Assembly (NCBI GenBank): GCA_039654915.1
Contig: CM077594.1
Location: 19,529,001 to 19,593,000, forward strand
Source of the DNA: Aquilaria yunnanensis
Taxonomy: Eukaryota > Streptophyta > Magnoliopsida > Malvales > Thymelaeaceae
Direction of reading: 5' to 3'
Length of the DNA stretch: 64,000 bases
Shown: positions 49,352 to 59,600 of the stretch, one piece after another
How the letters are laid out: every line of letters begins with the position of its first letter
Numbering within the stretch: position 1 is the stretch's first letter
The notes under the pieces: model-generated
What the model was told of the DNA's origin: nothing
Database searches by the model: none
Seen by the model: only the letters and a program-made list of their open reading frames with translations
Made by a program: the position numbers and the translations under genes

Positions 49352-49645
49352 ACTCATTGCATGCATTCCATTACATTAATCACATGCATATAAAATCTGA
49401 TAAAAATAATCTCATTGCATGCATTCCATTACATTAATCACGTGCATATAAAGTCTGATAAAAACATAATCTCACTTTATATTGCATGCATCCATTACAT
49501 CAATCACACGCATATAAAATCTGATAAAAATAATCTCATTGCATGCATTCCATTACATCAATCACGTGCATATAAATTTTGATAAAAACATAATCTCATT
49601 GCATGCATCCATCACATCAATCATATACGCATAGAATCTAATGAA
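49352..49645 (+). repeat. ~60-bp tandem repeat, about five units
   Basis: Units of the form ctcattgcatgcattccatt, then acat.aatcac.tgcatata and a.tctgataaaaa, with slight variation. Confidence 0.85.
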
Positions 49646-49715
49646 ATAAATATTCCTTTAAAAAGGTAAAATTGGACCTCAACACCAATATTCAACTCGA
49701 CTTCAAACAAGATTA

Positions 49716-49898
49716 ATGGCAGAACAAGCCGAAGGACGTCTTATAGAGATGGAGTCCAAGATAGAAAATATGGCCGGAGCAATTCCCTCCTCATTACACC
49801 AAAAAATGAAATTCATTATTGACAGAAAGTTAATCACAGTTTTGGCTGAAGAAAGCATTCTGCTATCACCTATATCAATGGTAGCAAAGACCAAGTAG
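49716..49898 (+). CDS. Small unassigned frame, possible gag N-terminal remnant
   Basis: Sixty codons starting MAEQAEGRLIEMESKIENMA, predicted to begin as a helix, and ending in a stop after ISMVAKTK. Its place after the leader and its heptad-like start would fit the N-terminus of a gypsy gag, but no gag core or zinc knuckle follows. May be meaningless. Confidence 0.25.
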   Translation: MAEQAEGRLIEMESKIENMAGAIPSSLHQKMKFIIDRKLITVLAEESILLSPISMVAKTK

Positions 49899-52454
49899 CC
49901 TCATCTTCCAAGTTGGTGTGACCCAAATCCCAAATGTAACTGAAAAGTCTGTGGTGCTGAAACTCAAGGTCCAACAGTTGGTCGAGTCTAAGTTGCTAGG
50001 CCATGATGTGATTGGTAATTGAAAGTGAAGATTTCGAGCCGGAATTACATTGATTTTGGAAGGGCTCCAAGTCAGATCTGACCTAACAGTCCGCACACAC
50101 TTTTGAATAACAGGGAATCCTTTTACTAAACTTGCATCTTTGAGAGCTTGTCAAAGTAATCTAATAGTAAAAATCTCTTAGATTTAGTCCAGAATCTAGG
50201 GTGTAGTCTTTGTTAAATGGACACCTGGTATTCTTTTTCTGGTACAACAAAAAGATGTAATGCGTGCATTCTACTACTTTCCATTTTTACACTCTTTGCT
50301 ATTATACTATCCATTATTGCCATCACACTTTACTTTTCGACAACCTAATTCTTTTTGTTCTCTAACAAAAAGATGTTGCGTGTGCATTCTACCACTTTTT
50401 AATCCCATTATTACTTCTACACATTCTACCAATTTTTACCAAAAATTCAATTATTACAGCTACACATTCTACCACTTCTTACCAAAAATTCCATTTTTTT
50501 ATATGTCCATCTTTCACTCTTTTCCATTATACTATCCATTATTGCTATCACACTTTACTTTGAAAACGATATTACTCGTGGGTGAAAATAAAATTTAAGG
50601 GAGATTTAATAGTGGCGATCTTGAAAGTGCTGTCAAATCTAGTAAGAAGGATTTCATATGTTGCACCCCAACTCTAAAAAAAAAAAGAATTCATAGTGGT
50701 TATCAACATCCTTGCAAGAAGTCTGGGGTTAGCTTCCAAACAAGGTAGCTCTCATATTAAATGACTTCAGTGGCCTCCCAATTCTCACAAACGCTCAATA
50801 AAAAAAAAAGATTCTCAGTTTTCCGCAACACAAATTCCAACAAAGGAAAGAAGTTTTTCCCTTCCATCAAAAGCCATTAAAGGAAAAATTCAAAACCAAA
50901 AAAGAACTGAGAACAAACACGAGCAAGCAAGGCCACTTGAGTCATCTCACTTCAAGAGAGTTATCAAGTATGTCATCACCATAGCTCACAAAAAAAAAAG
51001 GGGGAAACAAAAAAAAAAAAGAGGAAAAAGGGCTCAAACTAGAGCAAAAGAAAAAAAAAAAAGAAAAAAGTGAGCTATGGATTCTAGACTGAAAACCGGC
51101 AAAGGCGGTTTAGAACACAAAAGCAACCCTCAAACCAAGCATGCATAAAGATCACAATAGTTGGGGGGCAACAGATGAGGTCTAACTTTCTGGAAAGAGT
51201 GGCAAGTTGAGGTCATCACTATTGAGTTTTTCACCATAATCAAATTTGCTCACGAGTAGTATTAAAAGACTCTTCTTTCACATCACTTAAACTTAACTTT
51301 CCTCAGACCTAACATCTTCATTCAGTTTAAAGACTATCATTGTGAATCATGTTTCTACCTTATTTAATACTGCTCATGAGTAGTATTAAAAGACCATTCT
51401 TTTACACCACTCAAACTTAACTTTCCTCACACCTAAAAATTTACCTCTTGATATTATCCTCATTCAGCTAAAAGACTATCATTGTGAAACATGTTTCTAC
51501 CTCATTGTCTTGCACAGTTTATGTCTTAGAGTTGGAAAGGGGAAGAATGACAGCATATTTTAATTAAAACAAAGACCGTAAATTACTTGGTCAAGCTTTG
51601 CAAATTGATGAAAGTTTTTCTTTAAGGCCAAACCATTATTCATTAATGTATGTAGACTTAAAAGTGAGGAGATAACTTGAGTCCTTCTTTAATAAGATGT
51701 GGTTCTTGTAAGAGAAATTTACGATCAAGTGCCATCACAAAGGTCAAGAAATGCTCGACCTTCTGTTAAAGGCGAGGTGATACCTTTTATCAACATAAAC
51801 ACCATATTCAGGGGGGCAAAGTAGTCTCTACGAAGCGTAAGAGGAGTACCGCCAACAAAGAAGTTCAATAGACAAGGGGGCAAGTCTTATGGATCAAAAC
51901 ATGAGTTCAAGGAAGAGCAATCATTCAGATTATAACATGGGAATAAGTAAGTGTCGGCACGGTCACAAGAAAAGGGGCAAAGCAGACATTGAAAGTAAAG
52001 CCTTTGATGGTATCAAATCCATGACAATGGATGAGTACCCGAAAGAGATATAAATTATGAGGCGGGCCAACTTTAAAGAAATTGAGGCCAAAATTCAAAG
52101 AACAAGTCAAAGAAAGAGGATTTTGAAAAGAGTTGGGCTTTTGAGGCAGCGAACAAAAGCTGGAAAGCATAAAGAGATTCAATGATAGTCCAAGAAGGCC
52201 ATCACAAAGAGGATCCAGTAAAACAAAGACATAAAGAACTAGATCCATACAAAAAAAAAAGCCATTAGTTACACATGCTCTGCATTCATGCTTTTCATAT
52301 CATGCATACATAGCCTTTACATAACAAGGACCAAACGGGAATCACATTCACAGCGCAGTTACAGCAATATAAGCTGAGATCTTAATGTCATCAGCTCTTA
52401 TCAATCTATCACTGGATACACAGCTAATATGCGGAACCAACCCGCATCAGGAAT
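49899..52454 (+). other. Internal region without recognised genes
   Basis: Contains pyrimidine-rich duplicated text at 50250-50560, A-rich purine runs at 50980-51070 and a two-copy repeat at about 51250-51360 and 51369-51500 (shared words cattgtgaa, catgtttctacct, cttaactttcctca). No RT, integrase or gag motif found in six frames. Confidence 0.5.
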
Positions 52455-52855
52455 TCAAGGATAAAGTAGACAATATTGTCAAAAGCTTGGCTACCGATTC
52501 AATAATCGAGGCTATACCTGGAAGGATAGGATTGACGCCAGCTAGTAGTATCCAAGATAAGAGATAACTATAGCCAAGGATAAGGCAGATAAAAAAATAT
52601 ATATATATATATAAAGTAGACAATATTATCAAAAGCCTGGCAATTGATTCAATAATCGAGGCTACACCTGGAAGGACAGGATTGATGCCAGCTTAGCAGC
52701 ATCCAAGATAAGAGATAACTGTGGTCAAAGATAAGGCAGACATCAAGAAATATTGTCGTTGAAACTTTGTCAAAAGCGGACAATGGATTCAATAATCGAA
52801 GACTGGATCAACGTCAGCTCGATGGAATATCCAAGATAAAAAATATCTATCACAT
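52455..52855 (+). repeat. ~155-bp repeat, three diverged units
   Basis: Units share gtagacaatatt.tcaaaag, gattcaataatcga and ggattga.gccagct words. The first unit is open (52385-52567), reading KVDNIVKSLATDSIIEAIPG, and the later ones have stops. Confidence 0.75.
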
Positions 52856-52986
52856 CAAAATGAAGTAGGATCTACTTTTCCGGTTAAGCGGCGGATACGG
52901 TACTCCGTGACTCTCAAGTCGGTTCTCTCAGTTGCCCATAATAACTAATTCTTTCACCCTTTCTTTCTTTTACTTCCCTCTAGAAA

Positions 52987-53539
52987 ATGGATCCTACTCT
53001 TTCTGTCTTACGAAAATATTTTCCTTCTCTCCCAACGAACATTCTCAAAAAGATCTACCAAGTTCGCTGTGCACGATTAAGAATTCTGATGCACAAAGGA
53101 ATCCCTGAAGATGTGCGGTGGTTAATTGAAGCCAAGGTTCGTCTGGCAGGTGAAATCCCAAAGGCATTTGTGTCTCACATGCCTGGTATAGGCAAAAGCT
53201 CTTATGCCAAAAAAGCGAAGAGCGAAAAGGTTACAAGTCTGCCATAAATGTGGACGGTGGACTTGTAATACTAAATGTCGTTCTTTAGGGATGATCTCTG
53301 ATAATCGAGAAGATAAAATACGATTCATTAAGAATGGCCTAAGTAAGGACTCGTTGGATGATATCCAATTGACTCTTGAGACGCATTCTTGTGGAACTGT
53401 GCAACGTGAACTTCTTGGTTTATGGAGCATTTTTCATGAAGAACGAGATCGTTACAGTCTTGGGAATCTAACCCTAAATGACCCTGTTTGCCAGCTTGTA
53501 AGAAAACTGGATGGGAAGCAAATCCCCAACTTATAGAAG
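52987..53539 (+). pseudogene. Cys4 zinc-finger-like gene, copy 1 (frameshifted)
   Basis: First of three tandem copies. The N-terminal 75 or so codons (MDPTLSVLRKYFPSLPTNIL...) match copies 2 and 3; at an A-run near 53208 the frame shifts, and the rest (basic stretch, CHKCGRWTCNTKC finger, SLGNLTLNDPVCQLVRKL tail) continues in another frame from 53204 to 53536. Copies 2 and 3 have seven A at this place and stay in frame; copy 1 has six A followed by gcg and one extra base overall. It is the only copy without a clear TATA box upstream. Taken as broken, unless slippage on the A-run rescues it, which is untested. I give no repaired version. Confidence 0.65.
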
Positions 53540-53592
53540 GCATTGAAGCCATTACTAGACATAAATCAGTGGAAGATGAGAGCCACAGTCAT

Positions 53593-53700
53593 GATTGCTG
53601 TACATATAAGCTGTCATTTGTCTTTTCTTTTGACAATAATGTACTTGTTTCTGTAAGTATAATTAACGCATTATCCCTTTTATCACTATAAATATGTGTT
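53593..53700 (+). promoter_or_regulatory. Promoter module of copy 2 with TATA box
   Basis: TATAAATA at 53687-53694 lies 59 bp before the ATG. Upstream is a module shared with the other genes: a gtacatataagctgtcattt word, then cttttgacaataatgt. Confidence 0.55.
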
Positions 53701-53752
53701 AGTTATTTCCGTTTCCTACAATCACTAATTTCTTTCTTTGCCTCCTTCATCA

Positions 53753-54301
53753 ATGGAGTCTTCTCTTTCCGCCCTACGAAAGTATTTTCCTTCCTTCCCA
53801 ATAAATGTTCTTAAAAAGATTTATCAAGCTAGATGTGAACGATTCAGAGTATTTATGCACAAAGGCATTCCTGATAATGTGCGGTGGCTAATTGAAGCTA
53901 AGGTTCGTTCAGCTGGTGAAGTTCCAGAAACGTTCTTTCCCCGTATGCTCGGCTTTGGTAAAAGCGCTTATGCCAAAAAAAGAAGAGCAAAGAGGCTAGG
54001 CGTTTGTCATAAATGTGGATGGTGGATTTGCAACACTAAATGTCGTTATCCAAGAGCGATCACTAGAAGTCGTGAAGATAGAATGAAATTCATTAAGAAT
54101 GGCTTGCGTAAGGAATCTCTGGAAGATATCCGAGAGGCTCTTGAAACACATTCTTGCGGAATAGTGCAATTTGAGATTGTTGGATTATGGTTAATTTTCG
54201 AAAAAGAACGAGATCGTTACAGTCTTGAGAATCTGACTTTAAATGATCCTGTTTGCCAGTTTGTAAGAAAACTGGATGAGGAGCAAATCACCGATTCATA
54301 G
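53753..54301 (+). CDS. Cys4 zinc-finger-like protein, copy 2 (182 aa)
   Basis: Small basic protein starting MESSLSALRKYFPSF; this ATG is chosen because it aligns with the starts of copies 1 and 3. The order is: helical N-terminal region (1-65) with IPDNVRWLIEAKVRSAGE, a basic stretch AYAKKRRAKRL (about 72-82), a Cys4 cluster C-x2-C-x4-C-x3-C (CHKCGWWICNTKC, 85-97), FIKNGL, and an acidic/aromatic C-terminal part ending in NLTLNDPVCQFVRKL. A basic block followed by four cysteines resembles the small nucleic-acid-binding proteins of carlaviruses (Pfam Carla_C4 type), but only in that central segment. Origin (viral, host or element) is open. In copy 2 the frame is intact. Confidence 0.7.
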   Translation: MESSLSALRKYFPSFPINVLKKIYQARCERFRVFMHKGIPDNVRWLIEAKVRSAGEVPETFFPRMLGFGKSAYAKKRRAKRLGVCHKCGWWICNTKCRYPRAITRSREDRMKFIKNGLRKESLEDIREALETHSCGIVQFEIVGLWLIFEKERDRYSLENLTLNDPVCQFVRKLDEEQITDS

Positions 54302-54352
54302 AAGGCATTAAAGTCATTAATGGACATAAATCGGTCGAAGATGAGACCCACA

Positions 54353-54460
54353 GTCATGATTACTGTACATATAAGCTGTCATTTGTCTTTTCTTTTGACA
54401 ATAACGTGTTTGCTTCTGTAAGCGTAATAAACACGTTATCTTTTCACCGCTATAAATGTG
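54353..54460 (+). promoter_or_regulatory. Promoter module of copy 3 with TATA box
   Basis: Diverged direct copy of the module before copy 2: gtacatataagctgtcattt, cttttgacaataacgtg, then TATAAAT at 54451-54457, 110 bp before the ATG. A downstream word, ggatacggtactccgtg, is also found before copy 1. Confidence 0.55.
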
Positions 54461-54566
54461 TGTTTTTCTTTCTGGATACGGTACTCCGTGATTCTCACAA
54501 TCAGTTATTTCCATTTCCTACAATAACTGATTCCTTTCCCTCATCTTTCAAATTCTTCTCTCGTCA

Positions 54567-55115
54567 ATGGATTCTACTCTTTCTGCCCTGCGAAAGTACT
54601 TTCCTTCCCTCTCGAAAAATGTTCTTAAAAAGGTTTATCAAGCTAGATGTGAACGATTCAGATTATTTATGCACAAAGGTATTCCTGATAATGTGAGGTG
54701 GTTAATTGAAGCTAAGGTTCGTTCGGCTGGAGAAGTTCCAGACGCATTCTTCCCCCGTATGCCCGGCTTTGGTAAAAGTGCTTATGCCAAAAAAAGAAGA
54801 GCAAGGAGGCTAGGCGTCTGTCATAATTGTGGATGGTGGATTTGTGGCACTGAATGTCATTCTCCAGGGTTAATCACCAGAAATCGTCAAGATAGAAGAA
54901 ATTTCATTAAGAATGGCCTGCGTAAGGAATCTCTGGAAGATATTCGAGAGACTCTTGAAGCACACTCTTGTGGAATGGTGCAATTTGGGATTGTCGGTTT
55001 ATGGATGACTTTCCAAAAAGAACGAGATCGCTACAGTCTTGGGAATCTGACTTTAAATGACCCTGTTTGCCAGTTTGTAAGTAAACTAGAAGGAAAGCAA
55101 ATCCCCGATTCATAA
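54567..55115 (+). CDS. Cys4 zinc-finger-like protein, copy 3 (182 aa)
   Basis: Intact third copy, starting MDSTLSALRKYFPSLSKN. Same layout and length as copy 2: cysteines at 85, 88, 93 and 97 (CHNCGWWICGTEC), basic stretch KKRRARRL at 75-82, then FIKNGLRKESLEDIRETLEA and the conserved C-terminal NLTLNDPVCQFV. Amino-acid differences from copy 2 are spread over the whole length while key Cys and basic residues are kept, suggesting purifying selection at some time since duplication (would need a dN/dS test). Start-to-start distances are 766 and 814 bp. Proposed role: nuclear or RNA-binding protein; unproven. If it resembles carlavirus proteins in function as well as motif, RNA binding and effects on host regulation would be candidates. 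Confidence 0.7.
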   Translation: MDSTLSALRKYFPSLSKNVLKKVYQARCERFRLFMHKGIPDNVRWLIEAKVRSAGEVPDAFFPRMPGFGKSAYAKKRRARRLGVCHNCGWWICGTECHSPGLITRNRQDRRNFIKNGLRKESLEDIRETLEAHSCGMVQFGIVGLWMTFQKERDRYSLGNLTLNDPVCQFVSKLEGKQIPDS

Positions 55116-55159
55116 AAAGCATTAAAGCCGTTACGAGATGTAAAACCAGCGGAAGACGT

Positions 55160-55500
55160 GGGCCAAGGTCACGATTACTGTACATGCTAGCTGTCGCTTT
55201 TAAAATTTTCCTCCCCTTTTGGCAATAATGTACCCACTCCTGACATAAGCTATAATTATGACTACTGTATATAATCGCTACTTTTAAAATTTTCCTATGA
55301 CAATCACGTACCTACTCCTGACGTAAGCTACAGTCGCAACTACTGTGCATGCTAGTTGCTTTTGAAATTTTCCTCCTCTCTTTTGACAATAATGTACCTA
55401 CTTTTGACCAGAATCATGGTCACAACTATTGTATAGCTGGCAATAATGTCTCCATTCTTGGAAATAAAATTATTGCTTTATCTCTTCATCTCTATAAATA
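55160..55500 (+). promoter_or_regulatory. LOG upstream region: repeated modules, as-1-like word, TATA
   Basis: Holds at least three diverged copies of a ~80-bp module (an actactgta/attactgta word, then ttttaaaattttcct or ttttgaaattttcct, then acaat.a.gta, cctactcctgac). TGACGTAAGC at 55319-55328 and TGACATAAGC at 55241-55250 match the core of as-1-type bZIP sites. TATAAATA at 55493-55500 lies 35 bp before the ATG, so the leader would be very short or an upstream start is used. Confidence 0.55.
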
Positions 55501-55534
55501 TATCCTCTTTTCTTCTTTTCTCACAAGGGTAAGG

Positions 55535-56170
55535 ATGGGAATGGAGGAAACCTCAACTCGTAAATCCCGAAGTATTTGTGTATTTTCTGGGGCTTTTCCT
55601 GGAAAAGATGAAGAGTATTTAAAAGCAGCCAACCATTTGGGTAGAGTATTAGCTGAGCGAAAAATACATTTAGTTTATGGAGGAGGTAGTGTCGGATTAA
55701 TGAGAGGTGTAGCATCAGCAGCATCTCTAGGAGGAAGTCAAGTTCTGGGCACTATCCCTGGACCTCTGAAATTTATTTCTGGGGGCACGATTGGAGAAGA
55801 ATTAGTGGTTAAAAATTTGCAAGAGCGTGTGTTACAAATGCTTTTAAATGCTGATGCTTTTATCGCTCTACCAGGTGGTTTTGGCACATTGGGAGAAGTC
55901 TTCCAAATTGCTTCCATGGCCCAACTTAATTTGCATAAGAAACCCATTGGGCTTTTAAATGTTAACAATTTCTTTACAGGTCTGATAGCTTTTATGGATT
56001 ATGCTATGCAGAAGAATTTCATATCAAGAGTGGCACGGCGAATCATAATATCCGCAACAACTGCTGAAGAATTGCTAGATAAAATACAAGCTTTTGTTCC
56101 TGAACCAGATCCAGCAATGATTCAGATAGACTGGACACGACAGTCTTTCCCAACCAGTTCACTCCCATAA
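55535..56170 (+). CDS. LOG-like: LOG-type cytokinin riboside 5'-monophosphate phosphoribohydrolase (211 aa)
   Basis: LOG enzymes cleave ribose 5-phosphate from cytokinin nucleotides, releasing active free-base hormone in one step. This frame begins MGMEETSTRKSRSICVFSGA and has the family layout and usual length (about 210-230 aa): Rossmann-fold start (ICVFSG, 14-19), LVYGGGSVGLM (46-56), Arg98 (LQER), the PGGFGTLGE signature (113-121) with its Glu, then KKPIGLLNVNNFF (135-147). The usual MHxRK box reads LQERV, so one conserved Lys is missing. Plant LOG genes normally have several introns; this one has none, suggesting capture through RNA. Frame is intact, same strand as the element. An in-frame upstream extension (from 55349) precedes the TATA box and is unlikely to be translated. 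The ATG at 55541 is an alternative start. Confidence 0.85.
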   Translation: MGMEETSTRKSRSICVFSGAFPGKDEEYLKAANHLGRVLAERKIHLVYGGGSVGLMRGVASAASLGGSQVLGTIPGPLKFISGGTIGEELVVKNLQERVLQMLLNADAFIALPGGFGTLGEVFQIASMAQLNLHKKPIGLLNVNNFFTGLIAFMDYAMQKNFISRVARRIIISATTAEELLDKIQAFVPEPDPAMIQIDWTRQSFPTSSLP

Positions 56171-56684
56171 TGTTCCTCTACTCACCCTGTTGAACTATTG
56201 TGGAAGAAAGAAGCGATCTGATCCATTTTTCTTGTCCTTTAGTTTTATTATCAGCATTTTCTTTCGCGTTTCAGTTTTTCTTTTCAGGGAATTTCTTTTT
56301 TATAAGATAGTTTCGTCCATGCTGATATTAAAACCATAGGACAATGCCTTTAGGTTGGAATGGCTGAGTAAAGAGTAATTTTTGTTACTCTTGAGACGCA
56401 TCCTATTAGGTCTACTAGGCATAACCTTTTGGGGTAGTTAAGTTTTAACCTTATTTGGATGACATATCTCACAAGGGAATCTATATTTACTGAAGAAAAT
56501 ATTAGATGAACCTTGGATATTGATTCCAAACATCCGTTCCCTTTATGTAATTTGTCAGTGTTATTGTCATCATCAAGATTCACACATCTTATCGAAGTCT
56601 AAATTTTTGTACACGCTTGCTATAAAAATTCACAGTTTCGAAGAAAAATATTCCGATTTTAATTCCTTTTGTATAAATTTCGCT
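56171..56684 (+). other. LOG 3' flank
   Basis: AT-rich, no domain on either strand; likely 3' UTR and spacer of the LOG cargo gene. Confidence 0.45.
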
Positions 56685-59600
56685 CGAGGTTTAAGGAAAG
56701 TTCCATAAACCTCAAAATCAATCAATTTTCATTCAACGGTAGGACTGCTCCTATCGTCGAGGTTTAAGGAAAGTTCCATAAACCTCAAAATCAATCAATT
56801 TTCATTCAACGGTAGGACTGCTCCTATCACCGAGGTCCTAAGGACTGCTCCTTAGCCTCAAAATCAATCAATTTTCATTCAACGGTAGGACTGCTCCTAT
56901 CGCCGAGGTCCTAAAGATTGCTCCTTAGCCTCAAAATCAATCAATTTTCATTCAACGGTAGGACTGCTCCTATCGCCGAGGTCCTAAGGATTGCTCCTTA
57001 GCCTCAAAATCAATCAATCCGGGGTTTTAAGGATGGAACCTTTGCCTCGAAAATAATTAATTTTCATCATCGAGGTTTTAAGGATGGAACCTTTGCCTCG
57101 AAAATAATCAATTATCAATCCGAGGTTTTAAGGATGGAACCTTTGCCTCGAACTCAATCAATCGTCGAGATTTTAAGGATGGAACCTTTGCCTCGACATC
57201 AATTAATCAATCCAGGGTTTTAAGGATGGAACCTTTGCCTCAAGATCAATCAATCAATCCGGGGTTTTAAGGATGGAACCTTTGCCTCGAGATCAATTAT
57301 CAATCCGAGGTTTTAAGGATGGAACCTTAGCCTCGAAAACAATCAATTTTCAATCCGGGGTTTTAAGGATAGAACCTTTGCCTCGAGATCAATCAATCGA
57401 TCCGGGGTTTTAAGGATGGAACCTTTGCCTCGAAAACAATCTATTTTCATTCATCGGGGTTGTAAGGATGGAACCTTTGCCTCGAAATCAATCAATTTTC
57501 ATTCATCGGGGTTGTAAGGATGGAACCTTTGCCTCAAAATCAATCTATTTTCATTCATCGGGGTTGTAAGGATGGAACCTTTGCCTCGAAATTAATCAAT
57601 TTTCATTCATCGAGGTTCTAAGGTAGGACCCTTAACCTCAAAATCATCAATTTTCCTTCAAACGATATGAGAGTTCCTATCGTCGAGGTTCTAAGGTAGG
57701 ACCCTTAACCTCAAAATTATCAATTTTCATTCATCGAGGTTCTAAGGTAGGACCCTTAACCTCAAAATAATCTATTTTCCTACAAACGATAGGAGAGTTC
57801 CTATCGTCGAGGTTCTAAGGTAGGACCCTTAACCTCAAAATTATCAATTTTCATTCATCGAGGTTCTAAGGTAGGACCCTTAACCTCAAAATAATCTATT
57901 TTCCTTCAAACGATAGGAGAGTTCTTATCGTCGAGGTTCTAAGGTAGGACCCTTAACCTCAAAATTATCAATTTTCATTCATCGAGGTTCTAAGGTAGGA
58001 CCCTTAACCTCAAAATAATCTATTTTCCTTCAAACGATAGGAGAGTTCCTATCGTCGAGGTTCTAAGGTAGGGCCCTTAACCTTAAAATCATCAATTTTC
58101 CTTCAAACGATAGGAGAGTTCCTATCGTCGAGGTTCTAAGGTAGGGCCCTTAACCTCAAAATCATCAATTTTCCTTCAAATGATAGGAGAGTTCCTATCG
58201 TCGAGGTTCTAAGGTAGGACCCTTAACCTCAAAATTATCAATTTTCATTCATTGAGGTTCTAAAGTAGGACCCTTAACCTCATTCAAACAATTTTCCTTC
58301 AAACGATAGGAGAGTTCCTATCGTCGAGGTTCTAAGGTAGGACCCTTAACCTCAAAATCATCAATTTTCCTTCAAACGATAGGAGAGTTCCTATTGTCGA
58401 GGTTCTAAGGTAGGGCCCTTAACCTCAAAATCATCAATCTTCCTTCAAACGATAAGAGAGTTCTTATCGCAGAGGTTCTAAGGTAGGACCCTTAACCTCA
58501 AAACAATCAATTTTCCTTCAAACGATAGGAAAGTTCCTATCGTCGAGGTTCTAAGGTAGGACCCTTAACCTCAAAATCATCAATTTTCCTTCAAATGATA
58601 GGAGAGTTCCTATCGTCGAGGTTCTAAGGTAGGGCCCTTAACCTCAAAATCATCAATCTTCCTTCAAACGATAGGAGAGTTCTTATCGTCGAGGTTCTAA
58701 GGTAGGACCCTTAACCTCAAAATCATCAATTTTCCTTCAAACGATAGGAGAGTTCCTATCGTCGAGGTTCTAAGGTAGAACCCTTAACCTCAAAATCATC
58801 AATCTTCCTTCAAACGATAGGAGAGTTCCTATCGTCGAGGTTCTAAGGTAGGACCCTTAACCTCAAAATTATCAATTTTCATTCATCGAGGTTCTAAGGT
58901 AGGACCCTTAACCTCAAAATAATCTATTTTCCTTCAAACGATAGGAGAGTTCTTATCGTCGAGGTTCTAAGGTAGGACCCTTAACCTCAAAATTATCAAT
59001 TTTCATTCATCGAGGTTCTAAGGTAGGACCCTTAACCTCAAAATAATCTATTTTCCTTCAAACGATAGGAGAGTTCCTATCGTCGAGGTTCTAAGGTAGG
59101 GCCCTTAACCTTAAAATCATCAATTTTCCTTCAAACGATAGGAGAGTTCCTATCGTCGAGGTTCTAAGGTAGGGCCCTTAACCTCAAAATCATCAATTTT
59201 CCTTCAAATGATAGGAGAGTTCCTATCGTCGAGGTTCTAAGGTAGGACCCTTAACCTCAAAATTATCAATTTTCATTCATTGAGGTTCTAAAGTAGGACC
59301 CTTAACCTCATTCAAACAATTTTCCTTCAAACGATAGGAGAGTTCCTATCGTCGAGGTTCTAAGGTAGGACCCTTAACCTCAAAATCATCAATTTTCCTT
59401 CAAACGATAGGAGAGTTCCTATTGTCGAGGTTCTAAGGTAGGGCCCTTAACCTCAAAATCATCAATCTTCCTTCAAACGATAAGAGAGTTCTTATCGCAG
59501 AGGTTCTAAGGTAGGACCCTTAACCTCAAAACAATCAATTTTCCTTCAAATGATAGGAAAGTTCCTATCGTCGAGGTTCTAAGGTAGGACCCTTAACCTC

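Noticed and set aside
50260..50598. 112-codon frame in the element interior
   Set aside because: Pyrimidine-rich duplicated text; no domain, and no equivalent conserved start.
55349..55534. N-terminal extension of the LOG frame
   Set aside because: Upstream of the TATA box, AT-rich translation, and the LOG family start aligns with the ATG at 55535.
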